In this document: positions 37,191 to 48,100 of the stretch, piece after piece
Position numbering within the stretch: the first letter of the stretch is position 1
How the letters are laid out: every line of letters begins with the position of its first letter
NCBI RefSeq assembly: GCF_000204055.1
Contig: NW_006768794.1
Location: 784,325-848,324 of the forward strand
DNA length: 64,000 nt
Reading direction: 5' to 3'
Source: Melampsora larici-populina 98AG31
Taxonomy: Eukaryota; Basidiomycota; Pucciniomycetes; Pucciniales; Melampsoraceae
Notes under the pieces: generated by a model
Told to the model about the DNA's origin: nothing
What the model saw: only the letters and a program-made list of their open reading frames with translations
Database searches by the model: none
Translations under genes and position numbers: made by a program

Positions 37191-37243
37191 ATTACCTCAA
37201 TACCAAAATCCAATACCACCATTCCAATACCACCATCCAATCC
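37191..37243 (+). repeat. 53-bp exact repeat ending at the assembly gap
   Basis: Identical to 37741-37793 and stops on the last base before the N run. Confidence 0.9.
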
Positions 37244-37343
37244 NNNNNNNNNNNNNNNNNNNNNNNNNNNNNNNNNNNNNNNNNNNNNNNNNNNNNNNNN
37301 NNNNNNNNNNNNNNNNNNNNNNNNNNNNNNNNNNNNNNNNNNN
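37244..37343. other. 100-N assembly gap
   Basis: Exactly 100 N, the conventional scaffold gap of unknown length. It lies in the 5' region of the hAT element. Confidence 0.98.
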
Positions 37344-38570
37344 AGCCCAAAAGAACTTCCCATTCTCCTCGACAATCTACCTGGCCCTTGTATCATGTAT
37401 CTCCTGGACTGAGCACAACTCCACATTCTTTCAGGGCACTTTTTAACTTGGAAGTTTGGTGCTTTGAGTATGAGCGGCAGGTTACTGACTGTGGTGCTGA
37501 GTGTCAGATGTGTCTACATTGAAGAAGCAATTTTTGTTGGACTCAAAAACCTAAGTTCAACTGTAGATGCGCTATGTATCACACCTGTTGTGAAACTGGG
37601 ATCTGTGTGAAAGTCTAAGAAATCTCTTGGGAAGGAGATGTGCGGCGCCCGCCGCTGATTTGGCTAGTAAGCCTAAAAGTACACATACCTTCGATTTCGA
37701 TCAGCCATCAGCCACCAATCAATTACCTCAAGCCAGCAGTATTACCTCAATACCAAAATCCAATACCACCATTCCAATACCACCATCCAATCCGGATCGA
37801 ACTCCAACGGAATGGGGCAAGATCTTTCTTTGCTCGGATGTGGTGCCGGTAGATTCTCCACGTCCCTTCTCACCATAACAACCCCCGATTTTGAATTCTG
37901 GAGGTATTACTATAAAGGTATGTTTCTCCCTACGTTTTTGACTCAACTCGACTCAGCATCTCATAATTGTTGCCTGACCTTTGCTTTATAAACCTTTTTA
38001 TAACTTTTTGATATTTCAAATCAACTTACCAATACATCCATTGCAACATGTTAGATAAACAGCCTACTATCGATTCTTTTTTGACTACCGGGTACGAGAC
38101 CGATCATGGTCAACCTGCTACTTAACGCTCATCTCGTATGGTCACGCCTGCTAGACGTGCGCCAGGTATGATAACCCCATCTTCTGACTCTCGCCGAGGT
38201 CTTTTCGATGGGGTCCGAGACGTGAGGGATGCCCACGTTCACCGAAGACGTGAGCGATCAGCCTCTTTACCGGGAGATCAAGCTCTCCGTGAACCAACTC
38301 GAGGTCAATCGACCACAGTTTCACAAGCTTCATCCTCAATGGTACGTCAGGATCTGTTTTTCCATCTTTCTTTCCATTCTATAGGAAACAATAACTGATA
38401 TTTTTGTTCCATCACTCATCCCTTTTCTGCATACTAGGCTAATGTTAACAGATCCCGATCAGTGTCTGCTGATGTTGAGCAAAGCAATGCATTAGTTGAA
38501 GTAAGAAAATCTTTCGTTTTCTTACTGGAGTTTCTCTGCTTAATTCTGATTACCCCAATCAACAGGTTGA

Positions 38571-38878
38571 TGAGAGTCGGTACGCGTATTGACACACGGG
38601 AATGGGTAGGAAAGGTTCGGGTAGCGGAAGCACACGGGTCCCTAACCTTGACGTCTACTCCTCGCAGTTGTGATCTCGTCGTATCTCACAATCACATCAA
38701 AGGATGGACGTCAAGGTGAAGGAAAAAGATCACATAAAGACTCCCTAGTTCCCACCTTGCGATTTCTTTTGTCCCCTTTCAAAGTAACTCATAACAAAAT
38801 TGTTACTCTTCAATCCGCGTTCTTCCTATCTAAACTTTCCTCTCATCAAAAGAATTCGAAAATTATACAATTTTTCAA
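38571..38878 (+). repeat. Ngaro split direct repeat A1
   Basis: 308 bp starting TGAGAGTCGGTACGCG; copy A2 is at 44505-44812, 4 differences. Confidence 0.95.
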
Positions 38879-39009
38879 AAAAATCAAAATCTTTTCTTCT
38901 TGCGACTGAAATTCTCTTAGTACAAGTCTTTAGAAAACGTTCAACCTCCGTTAGTTCTGTTAAAACATCTCATCGTTTGAGTCCCAGGAAATCTCTATCG
39001 CAAAAGATT

Positions 39010-40789
39010 ATGATCGCAGAAGCGAACTCGCACAATGACCGCTATAAAGCTATTGATGCCATTCTCGAAGACTACCGTGTCAAAGGCGGGAGTTCCCATG
39101 TTAGCATGGTCGAGCTCCGCAACCAAGTGGCACAAGTTTATGACCCCCGGGCGGCAGACTTTATCTACCACTGGTCAGCTGTGGCCAGAGTGGCAATCGC
39201 CCTGGATCATAAACATTGACGTATTGAATACACCACCGTCGACGAGTTACCCCCTGACGCGGATCCAATGGGGAAACCACCGATTGTCCTCAGCAGGAAA
39301 GTTAAATTGCCCTTTCCTGCCGAGTATTATCGCCCTCCGAGAGGGTTTGTCGGTGAACGGTTTCCAGCGGGAATCAAAACAAAAGACGGGTTCCCTGACG
39401 AGACGGAAGACACCTCAATGTTCCCGGCTGGTAACTCCTATCAGGCCAATCTGCCGGGCTCGGAATCTCCTCCTCCTCCTCCGTTCAACCCAAGGCTACC
39501 TTCCCCCAATACCCCTCCTTCGCCTAGGAAGGGAAAAAACCGTCGCCGTCACCGAAAAAGACGGTCAACCAACAACGATGGGAGCAGCGCAAATCTACCT
39601 AACGTACCGCTATCGGCAAGAGTCGCGCCTGCAGCCCAAGGCGCCGCCAGTAGCTCCAAGAATCAACTGCCGGTCACGCAGTCCGGCAGCAGCTTGTTCG
39701 CCAGGATGGCCCCCAAGTCGACGCTCCCGGAAGACAAGCCAACTTTGCCAAAAATTCCAAGACCAAGTAAAAGACGATACTCGTCTCCTCTGTCCTCTTC
39801 GTCGAGCTCTTCCTCGGATGGGGGGTTCACACCCCCCCCCAGCACCAGCTGTCTCTGGGGCACCAGCCACCTCTGGTTCCGAAGGGGAGGTCGATGATAC
39901 TGTGGCGCCATTCTTGGCTCACAATGAACATCTCTCCCCCGAGGCATTCTCTCCCCTCTCTCGCGAAATTCAAAAAATCGCCTTGCTCTACAAATCCAAC
40001 ATTAAAAAATATGTTTCCTTGTTTAATTCGTGTGGAAATTGTCCACCAAATTGGCACAACTCACTCACAAAAGACTTGTTGGAATACAACTTCGTCGACC
40101 TACGCAAGCTCTATGGCGAAGTGTCCACCAACAGCCCTGCCGAATCCTTTCTCAAAGTCAACGACTCCGGAAAACTTAAAAGCATCGACGGAGCGACACC
40201 TAAGGAAATCAACAATAACAACCACTGGAAGGACCTCATGTCAGTCCTGCGACACGCCTACATTGCAGCCTACCCTCCGGCGGCCAACTCCATCAAAAAA
40301 TATTTCGATTACATATTTGGTCTGCCAGGACTCTTCCAAGCTAAAGTTAACTGGGAAGATGTCCAGGACTTTGATGTCGAGCTCCGCAAGGAGTTTTCTT
40401 CCCGCCCGTGGCTTGTATGGGGTGAATACGCTCACGACAGCCTACGGGGAATTGACAACCGCGTGCTCTATAGCGCAGCCAGTCGATTCTCAAAATCACA
40501 CCGCGCGGAAACCTCTAACGCGACCGGTGCAAGAGTTTCCGTTCAGCCATCATCATACCAATCATCAGCACCCGCAAAAAACTCCAAAGACTCCAAACCC
40601 AAAGGTCGACGCCGCAAACCAAACTATACGGTCAAGAGTGCAAAAGGCGTTCCTTTGGGTGATCAAATTTGCAACAATTGGAACCTTGGCGTCTGTCCCC
40701 ATACAGACGCTGAGTGCGAGCGCATTCACAATCTCCGCAACAAAGATGGATGCAATGGCACTCATCAAGGAAGCCAAGAACACAAATGA
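39010..40789 (+). pseudogene. Ngaro Gag-like protein with one stop and one frameshift
   Basis: Begins MIAEANSHNDRYKAIDAILE at 39010. TGA at 39217-39219 interrupts the frame. It continues through a Pro/Ser/Lys-rich region to a C9 run (39832-39840), where the frame shifts: one C fewer would restore it. The second half is a helical Gag-like domain (EIQKIALLYKSNIKKYVSLF; WLVWGEYAHDSLRGI) ending in a CCCH zinc knuckle, C-x7-C-x6-C-x3-H (CNNWNLGVCPHTDAECERIH), typical of DIRS/Ngaro Gag. The end overlaps the start of Pol by 44 nt. Confidence 0.75.
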
Positions 40790-42578
40790 GCCAAGCGGAC
40801 ATCGGTATCTACGAGGACTCAAAATCGACATATTGGCTGACGGGTTTTCAGCCTCTGTGGAATCCTCGCTAAAGGCTGAGCCTTTGCCGCCGGCGCCGCC
40901 CCTCTCATCCGATCCCCTGGCAGCATATGCCATCAAACGCAGGCCGGACCTGTTCGACATCACCTGCCCCATCAACAAGAAAAAGTTCTCGTCCCTACTC
41001 ACCGACCATCCGAACCAACCCTTCGTACAATCAATCCTGCTGGGCCTGTCCGAAGGGTTCTGGCCTCTATCCTCTCTACCTTCCAACGACATAGTCGACC
41101 CGGGCAACCACGTCTCGGGAATCGACGCCGAGCGCACCCTCGAAAAATACAGGGATAAAGAAGTCTCCATGAAGAGATTCTCCCCTCCGTTCTACACGCT
41201 GTTACCGGGCATGAAAGCCTCCCCACTCTGCCTAGCCACCAACCCGAACTCGGGAAAAGTCAGGACATGTACCAACATGTCTTTCGGCCACCCATCACCA
41301 AACGACCTCATCAATAAAGAGAAAATAAAAATCGACCTCGACTCCATCGCCTCATTCATACCCTGTTTGATTCTTCACCGTCACTCAAACCACGTAATGA
41401 TCCTATGGAAATCAGACGTCGACGGCGCTTTCCGCGTCCTATCAGCGCACCGCCAGTGGCAGCTCCGCCAGATTGTGAAAATCGGCAACGCATACCATTG
41501 CGACAGGAATGTGAATTTTGGATGCTCTAGTTCTCCCAAACTATGGTGCTCATTCTTTTCCCTCGTTCTTTGGATTGCTTTTCACAAGTTCGGAATCAAA
41601 GGCCTTAACTCCTACATGGATGACTCCTGGGGGGTTGGCTTGGCATCCGAAGTAGTCCTGTTCAAAGGCCAACAAATCCCAATCAACCAAGCGAAATTCC
41701 TACACCTTTTCAACTTGTTAGGAATTCCGTGGGCCTGGGAGAAGCAACTCTCCGGGCCTACGCTCGAAATCATCGGGCATACAATCTGCACCAGAGACCT
41801 TTCAATCTCACTCTCCGAAGAAAAAAGATCTGAACTGATCAAGAGGCTCAGATCCTTCACATCGAAGATCTCCCACCCCTTGGTGGAATGGCAACGCCTT
41901 ACAGGCTGGGCCAACTGGGCCCTCAATATCTTCCCTCTGGGAAGATGGGCTCTCCAGTCGTCTTGGGACAAAACCTCAGGGAAAACTTTAAAACGAGCCC
42001 ACATCCCACTCAACCGGACCAACAAAGACGACCTCAACTGGTTGGCCGATGCACTGGAACAATGGCAAGGCCGTCTCATCTTAAAAACCCTACACTGGCC
42101 GCTACGAGCTGCAGACTGCGTCTTCTTTTGCGACGCTTGTCCCAGCGGTTTGGGCATCTGGCGACCGGCTTCAGCATCAGGCTGGTGTCACACCCTGCCT
42201 CCCCCGGCCCGTGACATCTACTGGGCCGAGCTGCTAGCGGTAACGTTGGCAATCAAACTCTCCGTTGGATTAAAAGCCAAAAAAGCCCTGATCTTCACTG
42301 ATAACGAATCAGTGTCCTACCTGTTCAACTCCCATAAGCCAATACCCTCAATTCGGATAATCTTTAAATACGCCGTCAATCTAATGCTCGACAACAACCT
42401 CGACGTCAAAGTCAGGCACGTATCGGCCGACGATAACCGAGTAGCCGACGCAATCTCCAGGAGAAACACCGACAGGACAAAAATTTTGGTGCCAAACACA
42501 ACGGTAACCGAATTACAACCGGATCCATCGTTACTTGTCGGAGGCGCCAACAGTCGTTCTTTCCTCGACTACATCTAG
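40746..42578 (+). CDS. Ngaro Pol: reverse transcriptase and RNase H
   Basis: The ATG at 40746 was taken because the frame upstream overlaps Gag out of frame. 610 aa without a stop. RT motif A reads KSDVDGAFR near residue 222, the YxDD box is SYMDDSWG near 288, followed by LLGIPWAWEK and LEIIGHTI (thumb). RNase H acids are visible in FFCDACPSGLGIW (near 460), YWAELLAVTLAIKL and ALIFTDNESVSYLFNS, with HVSADDNRVADAISR at the end. Catalyses cDNA synthesis of the element. Intact. Confidence 0.93.
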   Translation: MDAMALIKEAKNTNEPSGHRYLRGLKIDILADGFSASVESSLKAEPLPPAPPLSSDPLAAYAIKRRPDLFDITCPINKKKFSSLLTDHPNQPFVQSILLGLSEGFWPLSSLPSNDIVDPGNHVSGIDAERTLEKYRDKEVSMKRFSPPFYTLLPGMKASPLCLATNPNSGKVRTCTNMSFGHPSPNDLINKEKIKIDLDSIASFIPCLILHRHSNHVMILWKSDVDGAFRVLSAHRQWQLRQIVKIGNAYHCDRNVNFGCSSSPKLWCSFFSLVLWIAFHKFGIKGLNSYMDDSWGVGLASEVVLFKGQQIPINQAKFLHLFNLLGIPWAWEKQLSGPTLEIIGHTICTRDLSISLSEEKRSELIKRLRSFTSKISHPLVEWQRLTGWANWALNIFPLGRWALQSSWDKTSGKTLKRAHIPLNRTNKDDLNWLADALEQWQGRLILKTLHWPLRAADCVFFCDACPSGLGIWRPASASGWCHTLPPPARDIYWAELLAVTLAIKLSVGLKAKKALIFTDNESVSYLFNSHKPIPSIRIIFKYAVNLMLDNNLDVKVRHVSADDNRVADAISRRNTDRTKILVPNTTVTELQPDPSLLVGGANSRSFLDYI

Positions 42579-42805
42579 TACAACGCTCCAAAAAAACAAA
42601 AATAAAATCACAAAAAACTTTTTCTACCATTCTTCAATTGCAAAGATTTTTTCCTCCTTCCCGACTCGTACTAAATTCCCGATCATCTGTTTTTTTGTTT
42701 TTTGTTTTTCACTTCTGTTCTTCTCGACCGTAACTCCTTCTTATAAATCACGACACCTTTTTTCCTGATCCTATTAACCAAAAGCCTCGACCGTTACCGG
42801 TTATC

Positions 42806-43897
42806 ATGGGCAAAACCAAAAAACGAAATAAACTGGCAGTCAGCTTCGAAGAACGAGAAGCTATGAACAAAGAGGACATTGAAAATCATCTCGAAGCAAC
42901 CACCAAATCCAAGTACCAGTCCGGGTTCAAACGATTCCAAAAATTCTGCAAAGAAGAAAACTACCCTTTAGAGCTGACCGAGACGACACTGGCTCACTTC
43001 ATCTCCTCTGTCTCGCGTGAACTCCGACCCACGACGGTAAACAAGTACCTTACTGGCGTCGCACACGTCATGCGGTCTGAATTTCCTGACGTCGACCGAG
43101 CCCGCCACTCAGAAAAAGTAAAGCAATCAGTCCGGGGTTGCTGCAAGGGCTTCTCTTTACCGTTGGTCCAGGCCAACGCCATGACCATGCGCGATGTGAA
43201 AATCTGCAGCGACTACTTCAACAAAACCTTCGACGACGCTCTTTTCAACGCCATCGTGGCCTTTGGGTTCTCCGCCCTACACAGGCTCGGCGAACTGACC
43301 ATTCCGGATTCGGTACAATTCCAGGACCCAAGGAAATCGATCCGTCGGTTGTCCTTAGTGTTCTCCATTTGCGGAACAGTAGCCTGCTACAATCTGCCCT
43401 ACCACAAATCCGACTCAACATACACTAGCACGCCCGTTTCCATCACCAACCGGCCTAAGGATCCCTCCTGCCCCGTGAAAACAATCTTGCACTACACAGT
43501 CTGGAGGGACCGCTGTTTCCCATGTGAACCAATCCTCCTAATGCGCGAAGATGGATCACAACCAACTCGTTCGTGGTTCATGAACCTCCTTCAAGACTTA
43601 TTCAAAAAGTCACGCACCGGCCACTCGTTGCGAGCAGGAGGAGCTACCGCCTTTGCAGAAAGTGGGATGGACCTACAAACCATACGCCAAATCGGGCGTT
43701 GGTCCTCCAACGCTTTCGAAACCTACATCCGAACGCACCCACTTCTAAACCTCAACAACACGCAACGCTACGCGCAAAACGAAGGCATGTCCATCGGAGA
43801 GCAAGTCGATTTTCCAGGAGCCACTCTTGTGAGCCTTCCTTTTGAAACTCCTTCAAACCCTACTATAGCTCCGGCTATAAGATTGACACCTTGCTGA
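42806..43897 (+). CDS. Ngaro tyrosine recombinase
   Basis: 363 aa. A SAM-like N-terminal core-binding region (YQSGFKRFQKFCKEENYPLE; LRPTTVNKYLTGVAHVM) precedes the catalytic domain. Catalytic set visible: Arg in FSALHRLGELT (near 159), HxxR in GHSLRAGGAT (near 272-275), Trp in IGRWSS and the nucleophile Tyr in FETYIR (near 307). It integrates the circular cDNA intermediate. Starts 228 nt after Pol. Intact and apparently functional. Confidence 0.94.
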   Translation: MGKTKKRNKLAVSFEEREAMNKEDIENHLEATTKSKYQSGFKRFQKFCKEENYPLELTETTLAHFISSVSRELRPTTVNKYLTGVAHVMRSEFPDVDRARHSEKVKQSVRGCCKGFSLPLVQANAMTMRDVKICSDYFNKTFDDALFNAIVAFGFSALHRLGELTIPDSVQFQDPRKSIRRLSLVFSICGTVACYNLPYHKSDSTYTSTPVSITNRPKDPSCPVKTILHYTVWRDRCFPCEPILLMREDGSQPTRSWFMNLLQDLFKKSRTGHSLRAGGATAFAESGMDLQTIRQIGRWSSNAFETYIRTHPLLNLNNTQRYAQNEGMSIGEQVDFPGATLVSLPFETPSNPTIAPAIRLTPC

Positions 43898-44313
43898 CAG
43901 TCTTACCCATCATACTACCTTGACACTGTAGCCTTGGGCTAGCAGCTCAGTAGTAACCCGTAGCGGCCGCCACGGTCGAGGGCAGCGAAGGGTGAGTTAT
44001 CTACGATAACCGTACCACACCCTTAGGCTGACAAAGTACCCGTATCTAGGTATCTTTATCATAGGACACGATCTCTATCTCTCCTACAGCATTGGAAAGA
44101 GCTGATCTTGCAATCACCATCCAAGGTACGGACATTTTCTCAACTTCCATGCACTTCGTGCGAGTGCCGTTAACAAACTCTACGAATGTCATTCGTGTTT
44201 ATACCTACAGAGGCGCTCGAGAGTTCAAACACCATTTCAACCATAAAAGTCGGTTTCAACCATCACCACTCTATATCTTACCATCACCAACTCTCTCTCC
44301 TACCCGGGTGGTT

Positions 44314-44504
44314 GAACTCACGGGCGCTCACACTCTGTTCAGGTCTCATCCAGTTTCACGCTTTTCTATCTCACTGTTCTCTTTCAGTTCTTTTCATTTC
44401 GCGTCAGTTTCTCTCTATCACATGCACGCAAATGAACCCTTGCCGCATGGCAGTACAAGCGTAAACCTGAAGTTGCTAAAGCAACCCGTGCCCAGACCCA
44501 TTCC
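44314..44504 (+). repeat. Ngaro split direct repeat B1
   Basis: 191 bp starting GAACTCACGGGCGCTC; directly abuts A2. Confidence 0.95.
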
Positions 44505-44812
44505 TGAGAGTCGGTACGCGTATTGACACACGGGAATGGGTAGGAAAGGTTCGGGTAGCGGAAGCACGCGGGTCCCTAACCTTGACGTCTACTCCTCGCA
44601 GTTGTGATCTCGTTGTATCTCACAATCACATCAAAGGATGGACGTCAAGGTGAAGGAAAAAGATCACATAAAGAATCCCTAGTTCCCACCTTGCAATTTC
44701 TTTTGTCCCCTTTCAAAGTAACTCATAACAAAATTGTTACTCTTCAATCCGCGTTCTTCCTATCTAAACTTTCCTCTCATCAAAAGAATTCGAAAATTAT
44801 ACAATTTTTCAA
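44505..44812 (+). repeat. Ngaro split direct repeat A2
   Basis: 308 bp copy of A1. Confidence 0.95.
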
Positions 44813-44964
44813 TTTCCTCCCACCCACCCTTACTATGTTAAATAAACTCGGAAAACAACAGGTGTTGTTATAAAAATTAACTACATTGTTAGTTCTCTGC
44901 ATTCTCAATAAGGCGTTGTTGCCGTTTAAAAAGTTGTACACCGAAAGATAATGTGCCGCCCACA

Positions 44965-45155
44965 GAACTCACGGGCGCTCACACTCTGTTCAGGTCTCAT
45001 CCAGTTTCACGCTTTTCTATCTCACTGTTCTCTTTCAGTTCTTTTCATTTCGCGTCAGTTTCTCTCTATCACATGCGCACAAATGAACCCTTGCCGCATG
45101 GCAGTACAAGCGTAAACCTGAAGTTGCTAAAGCAACCCGTGCCCAGACCCATTCC
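44965..45155 (+). repeat. Ngaro split direct repeat B2
   Basis: 191 bp copy of B1, forming the right end of the element. Confidence 0.95.
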
Positions 45156-48100
45156 ATTGGGTCCGCCCGAAGTGGATCTTGCACAAGATTCTGATGAAGA
45201 AAACTTACAAATCAGGAAGAGAAAAAGAAACCAGCCCGTTCCCGAGGAGTACGACTGTCCTTACGATTACTTTGGAAAACCCACCCATGGTAAAAACGAT
45301 GTAAGTTTTTCTTACATTCATAGTTTGATATTCTACCAACCAAAGCTGATTTGTAAGTTGTATAGCCACATGATCAACCCGGATTATCCTACCCATGCCT
45401 TTGGTGCAAGAAAGTCGTTCGAGTCAGCGGGAGCTCTCGCCGATCAAACCTCAAGTGCCATCGTGATGGTCACAAACAGGCCGGCAAGTCTGGGCACGGG
45501 TGTCCTCGTCGTAACCAGGCCATCTCGGCTGGTGCGAAGCTCCCTCCAACCAAAGCAGCTCTGCGTATTCAACGTCTACAGCAAGAACATCAAACTTCTC
45601 TAGCCTCTTTTGTTCGCTCGTCTCCAAAGTTTTCAAATAAGACCCTAAATCAATGTTTGGCGGTTTGGCAAGTAGCCCAAGCTTTACCATTTAAAAGAAT
45701 TGATGACCCAATCCTGAAATCAATCATGTATTGGCTCTCACCGGATGCACAAGTATTTGGACGTAAGTGGTCGGCGGACGAGGCCAAGCGATTATATCTA
45801 TCACTTCGTGACTTGGTCATCGAAAAAGAACTCAAAGTATGTAGACCACTTTTTATTCAAGTTTTCCTTCCGTCTCTTCCTCATTTCACTTTGTCTTATT
45901 TAACTTTATCTTTTTATTCTTTTCTTTTCACTTACAGGACTTGGATAGCAAATTCTGCTTAATCCAAGATGTTTGGACGGTCAAAGGCAACCTACACGCA
46001 TTCATTGGGGCATCCGTATCGTACATCAAGAAGGACTGGACCTACGTGGTCCGCCATTTGAGCTTGAAGTTAGTGGTGTGGCATCACAATGGCCACCTGC
46101 TTGCTGAGCCGTTGGTGACTCTTTTGAAGAAGAACAATCTATATCAAAAGATAAGTTCTCTTTATTTATGTTTACATTATCTTTTTTATATCATTTTTCT
46201 TTTCTTGTCATGAAGTTTGTCCTCATATTTCGATCTCTTATGCTTTTACATGCTCGCAGGTGCCTCCGATTCGGGAAGCAACAACATCACCCTTGGACGA
46301 GAATTGCAACGTCAGCTCCGGGAAGAAGGCCTCAAATCTGGACACGACTTCACTTGGAAACCAAAATCGATGTCGATACGCTGCTTCTGCCACAAGATGG
46401 GGCTGATTGTGAAAGCTGGGCTGGACGCACTAGGAATGAAGCCCAGGCACATTCGACATAGTGCCTTGGGTCGATTTCCACAGGTGGGAGTATTGGCTGT
46501 GATTGACGAAGATGACGAGCTAGCAGATGGCCTTGATGAACCAGCTGGATCTGAATGTGATGAGTTGGTGTTAGATGAAGAAGAACAAGATCAAGAGGAA
46601 GATTTCATTAGCAATGACGACAGCAATTCAGGTTCCGACAGCGACAAGGACTCAGCCTCAAACTCTGAACATGATGAGGATCAAGAACAAGAAGATGAGC
46701 CTGAATACTACAAACACCGCAAGGCTGCATACCTGCTTGGCAATACATATATGAAGCAGCTCTGTAAAGACGTAAGTCAATTGAATCTGATTTTGTTTTT
46801 CATTTTTGTTTCATCAAATTTAGTTACTGTGCTGAATTTTGATCACTTTAGATGGACACCGTGAACAAAAAACTCACCCAATCCAGCGGCCACCGAGCGG
46901 ACTTCAATCGACGCTGAGCAAGAGAAAACAGTCAACGCAAAAAAGAGAATATGCCTCAGTTGAAGGCACTTTTGTCCGGCCATGGGATACGTTGGGGCAT
47001 TCGTGCTGAACGTTGGGAACGTATGTGGGAGGCCCGAGAGGTGTGTAGTGTATTTCTACTTAATTCTCTCTAAGTTTGATGATTGACCAGTGTGAACCCT
47101 CTTGCAGCTTATTGATGGTGTCATGAGAGAGGATCTAGCAGATGTCCATTCAAAAAGGCAATGAGCAAAGAAGGACGGAAAGAAGCACGGCTATTTCAAA
47201 GAAGTTATCTTCTCTGTTGCAGATTGGCAAGGTATGAGGGATTTATGTGACATTCTCACAGTAAGATATTTTTCATTATCTAGTCGTTCAAGTTGTTAAA
47301 GTTTCCAATAATGATATCAATCGCTTGGTACCATTTTGTAGCCATACAAGATACTTACTCGTGAGATGGAGGGTAATCATCCGACAGGTTGCATGGTATT
47401 GGTGAAGTATGTACAACTCAAATCCTCAATGAATGATTGATTGAAGAAAATGCACGACAATGATCCCCTATACCCAATGTTGGATGTGATGCTTGGGAAA
47501 CTCCAACTTTATCTCAACGAAGCTCTTGCATGCGACACTTTGGTCCTTGCAGCGGTCTTTCATCCTGGTCAACGTCTTCGATTCTTTTCTCACGCCTTTG
47601 GAGAAGGCTCACCTGAACATGACCAAGCAGAAGCTCTACTTCAAGTGGCATTCACCTCCGAAAATGAAGCAGCTTCCCTTCGAACTGACAATCAACCAGT
47701 TACATTGACTTCCTCTCCAGTGGAATCTCCCCCATCAATCTTTCAACCAGGCTTCCTCGATTTTTACAATGAGGTTACTTCGGAGAGCAATCTCAAAGAA
47801 CTTGAGCGCTATCTCCAAGGAATCGACCCAATGGTATTGCCTGATCAAAACAATCCCCAGCGTGCATTGGATTGGTGGCGCGTGAGTAATCTTCCCTCAA
47901 ACTTGCAGTCAAGATTGTATTCACGCAGGAAAGTATCCTGTCTTATCAATTTTGGCTAGGAACTACCTAGCAACGCCAGCGGCATCTAGTCCTCCTGAAC
48001 GTACTTTTTCTGTAGCTGGACGGGTTTGTACCGACGAACGAGGAGGATTGAAACCTCGGATGGTTGAAATGTTAGTCAGTGGAACTATTTGGATGCAAGA

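Larger units (their letters stand above)
38571..45155 (+). mobile_element. Ngaro-type tyrosine-recombinase retrotransposon
   Basis: Structure: A1 (38571-38878), Gag, Pol (RT-RNase H), tyrosine recombinase, B1 (44314-44504), A2 (44505-44812), B2 (44965-45155). Split direct repeats plus a tyrosine recombinase and no integrase define Ngaro-like members of the DIRS order. The A copies are both 308 bp with 4 differences; the B copies are both 191 bp with 2. There is no target duplication, as expected for this mechanism. It lies inside the hAT transposase; left and right host sequence rejoin in frame (V-E-L-G-P-P). The element is young, with Pol and recombinase intact. Confidence 0.93.

Noticed and set aside
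37133..37522. ORFs running through the N gap
   Set aside because: They are open only because N codons are read as X.
39894..40745. Upstream part of the long Pol frame as coding
   Set aside because: It overlaps Gag out of frame and has no family resemblance; Pol was started at 40746.
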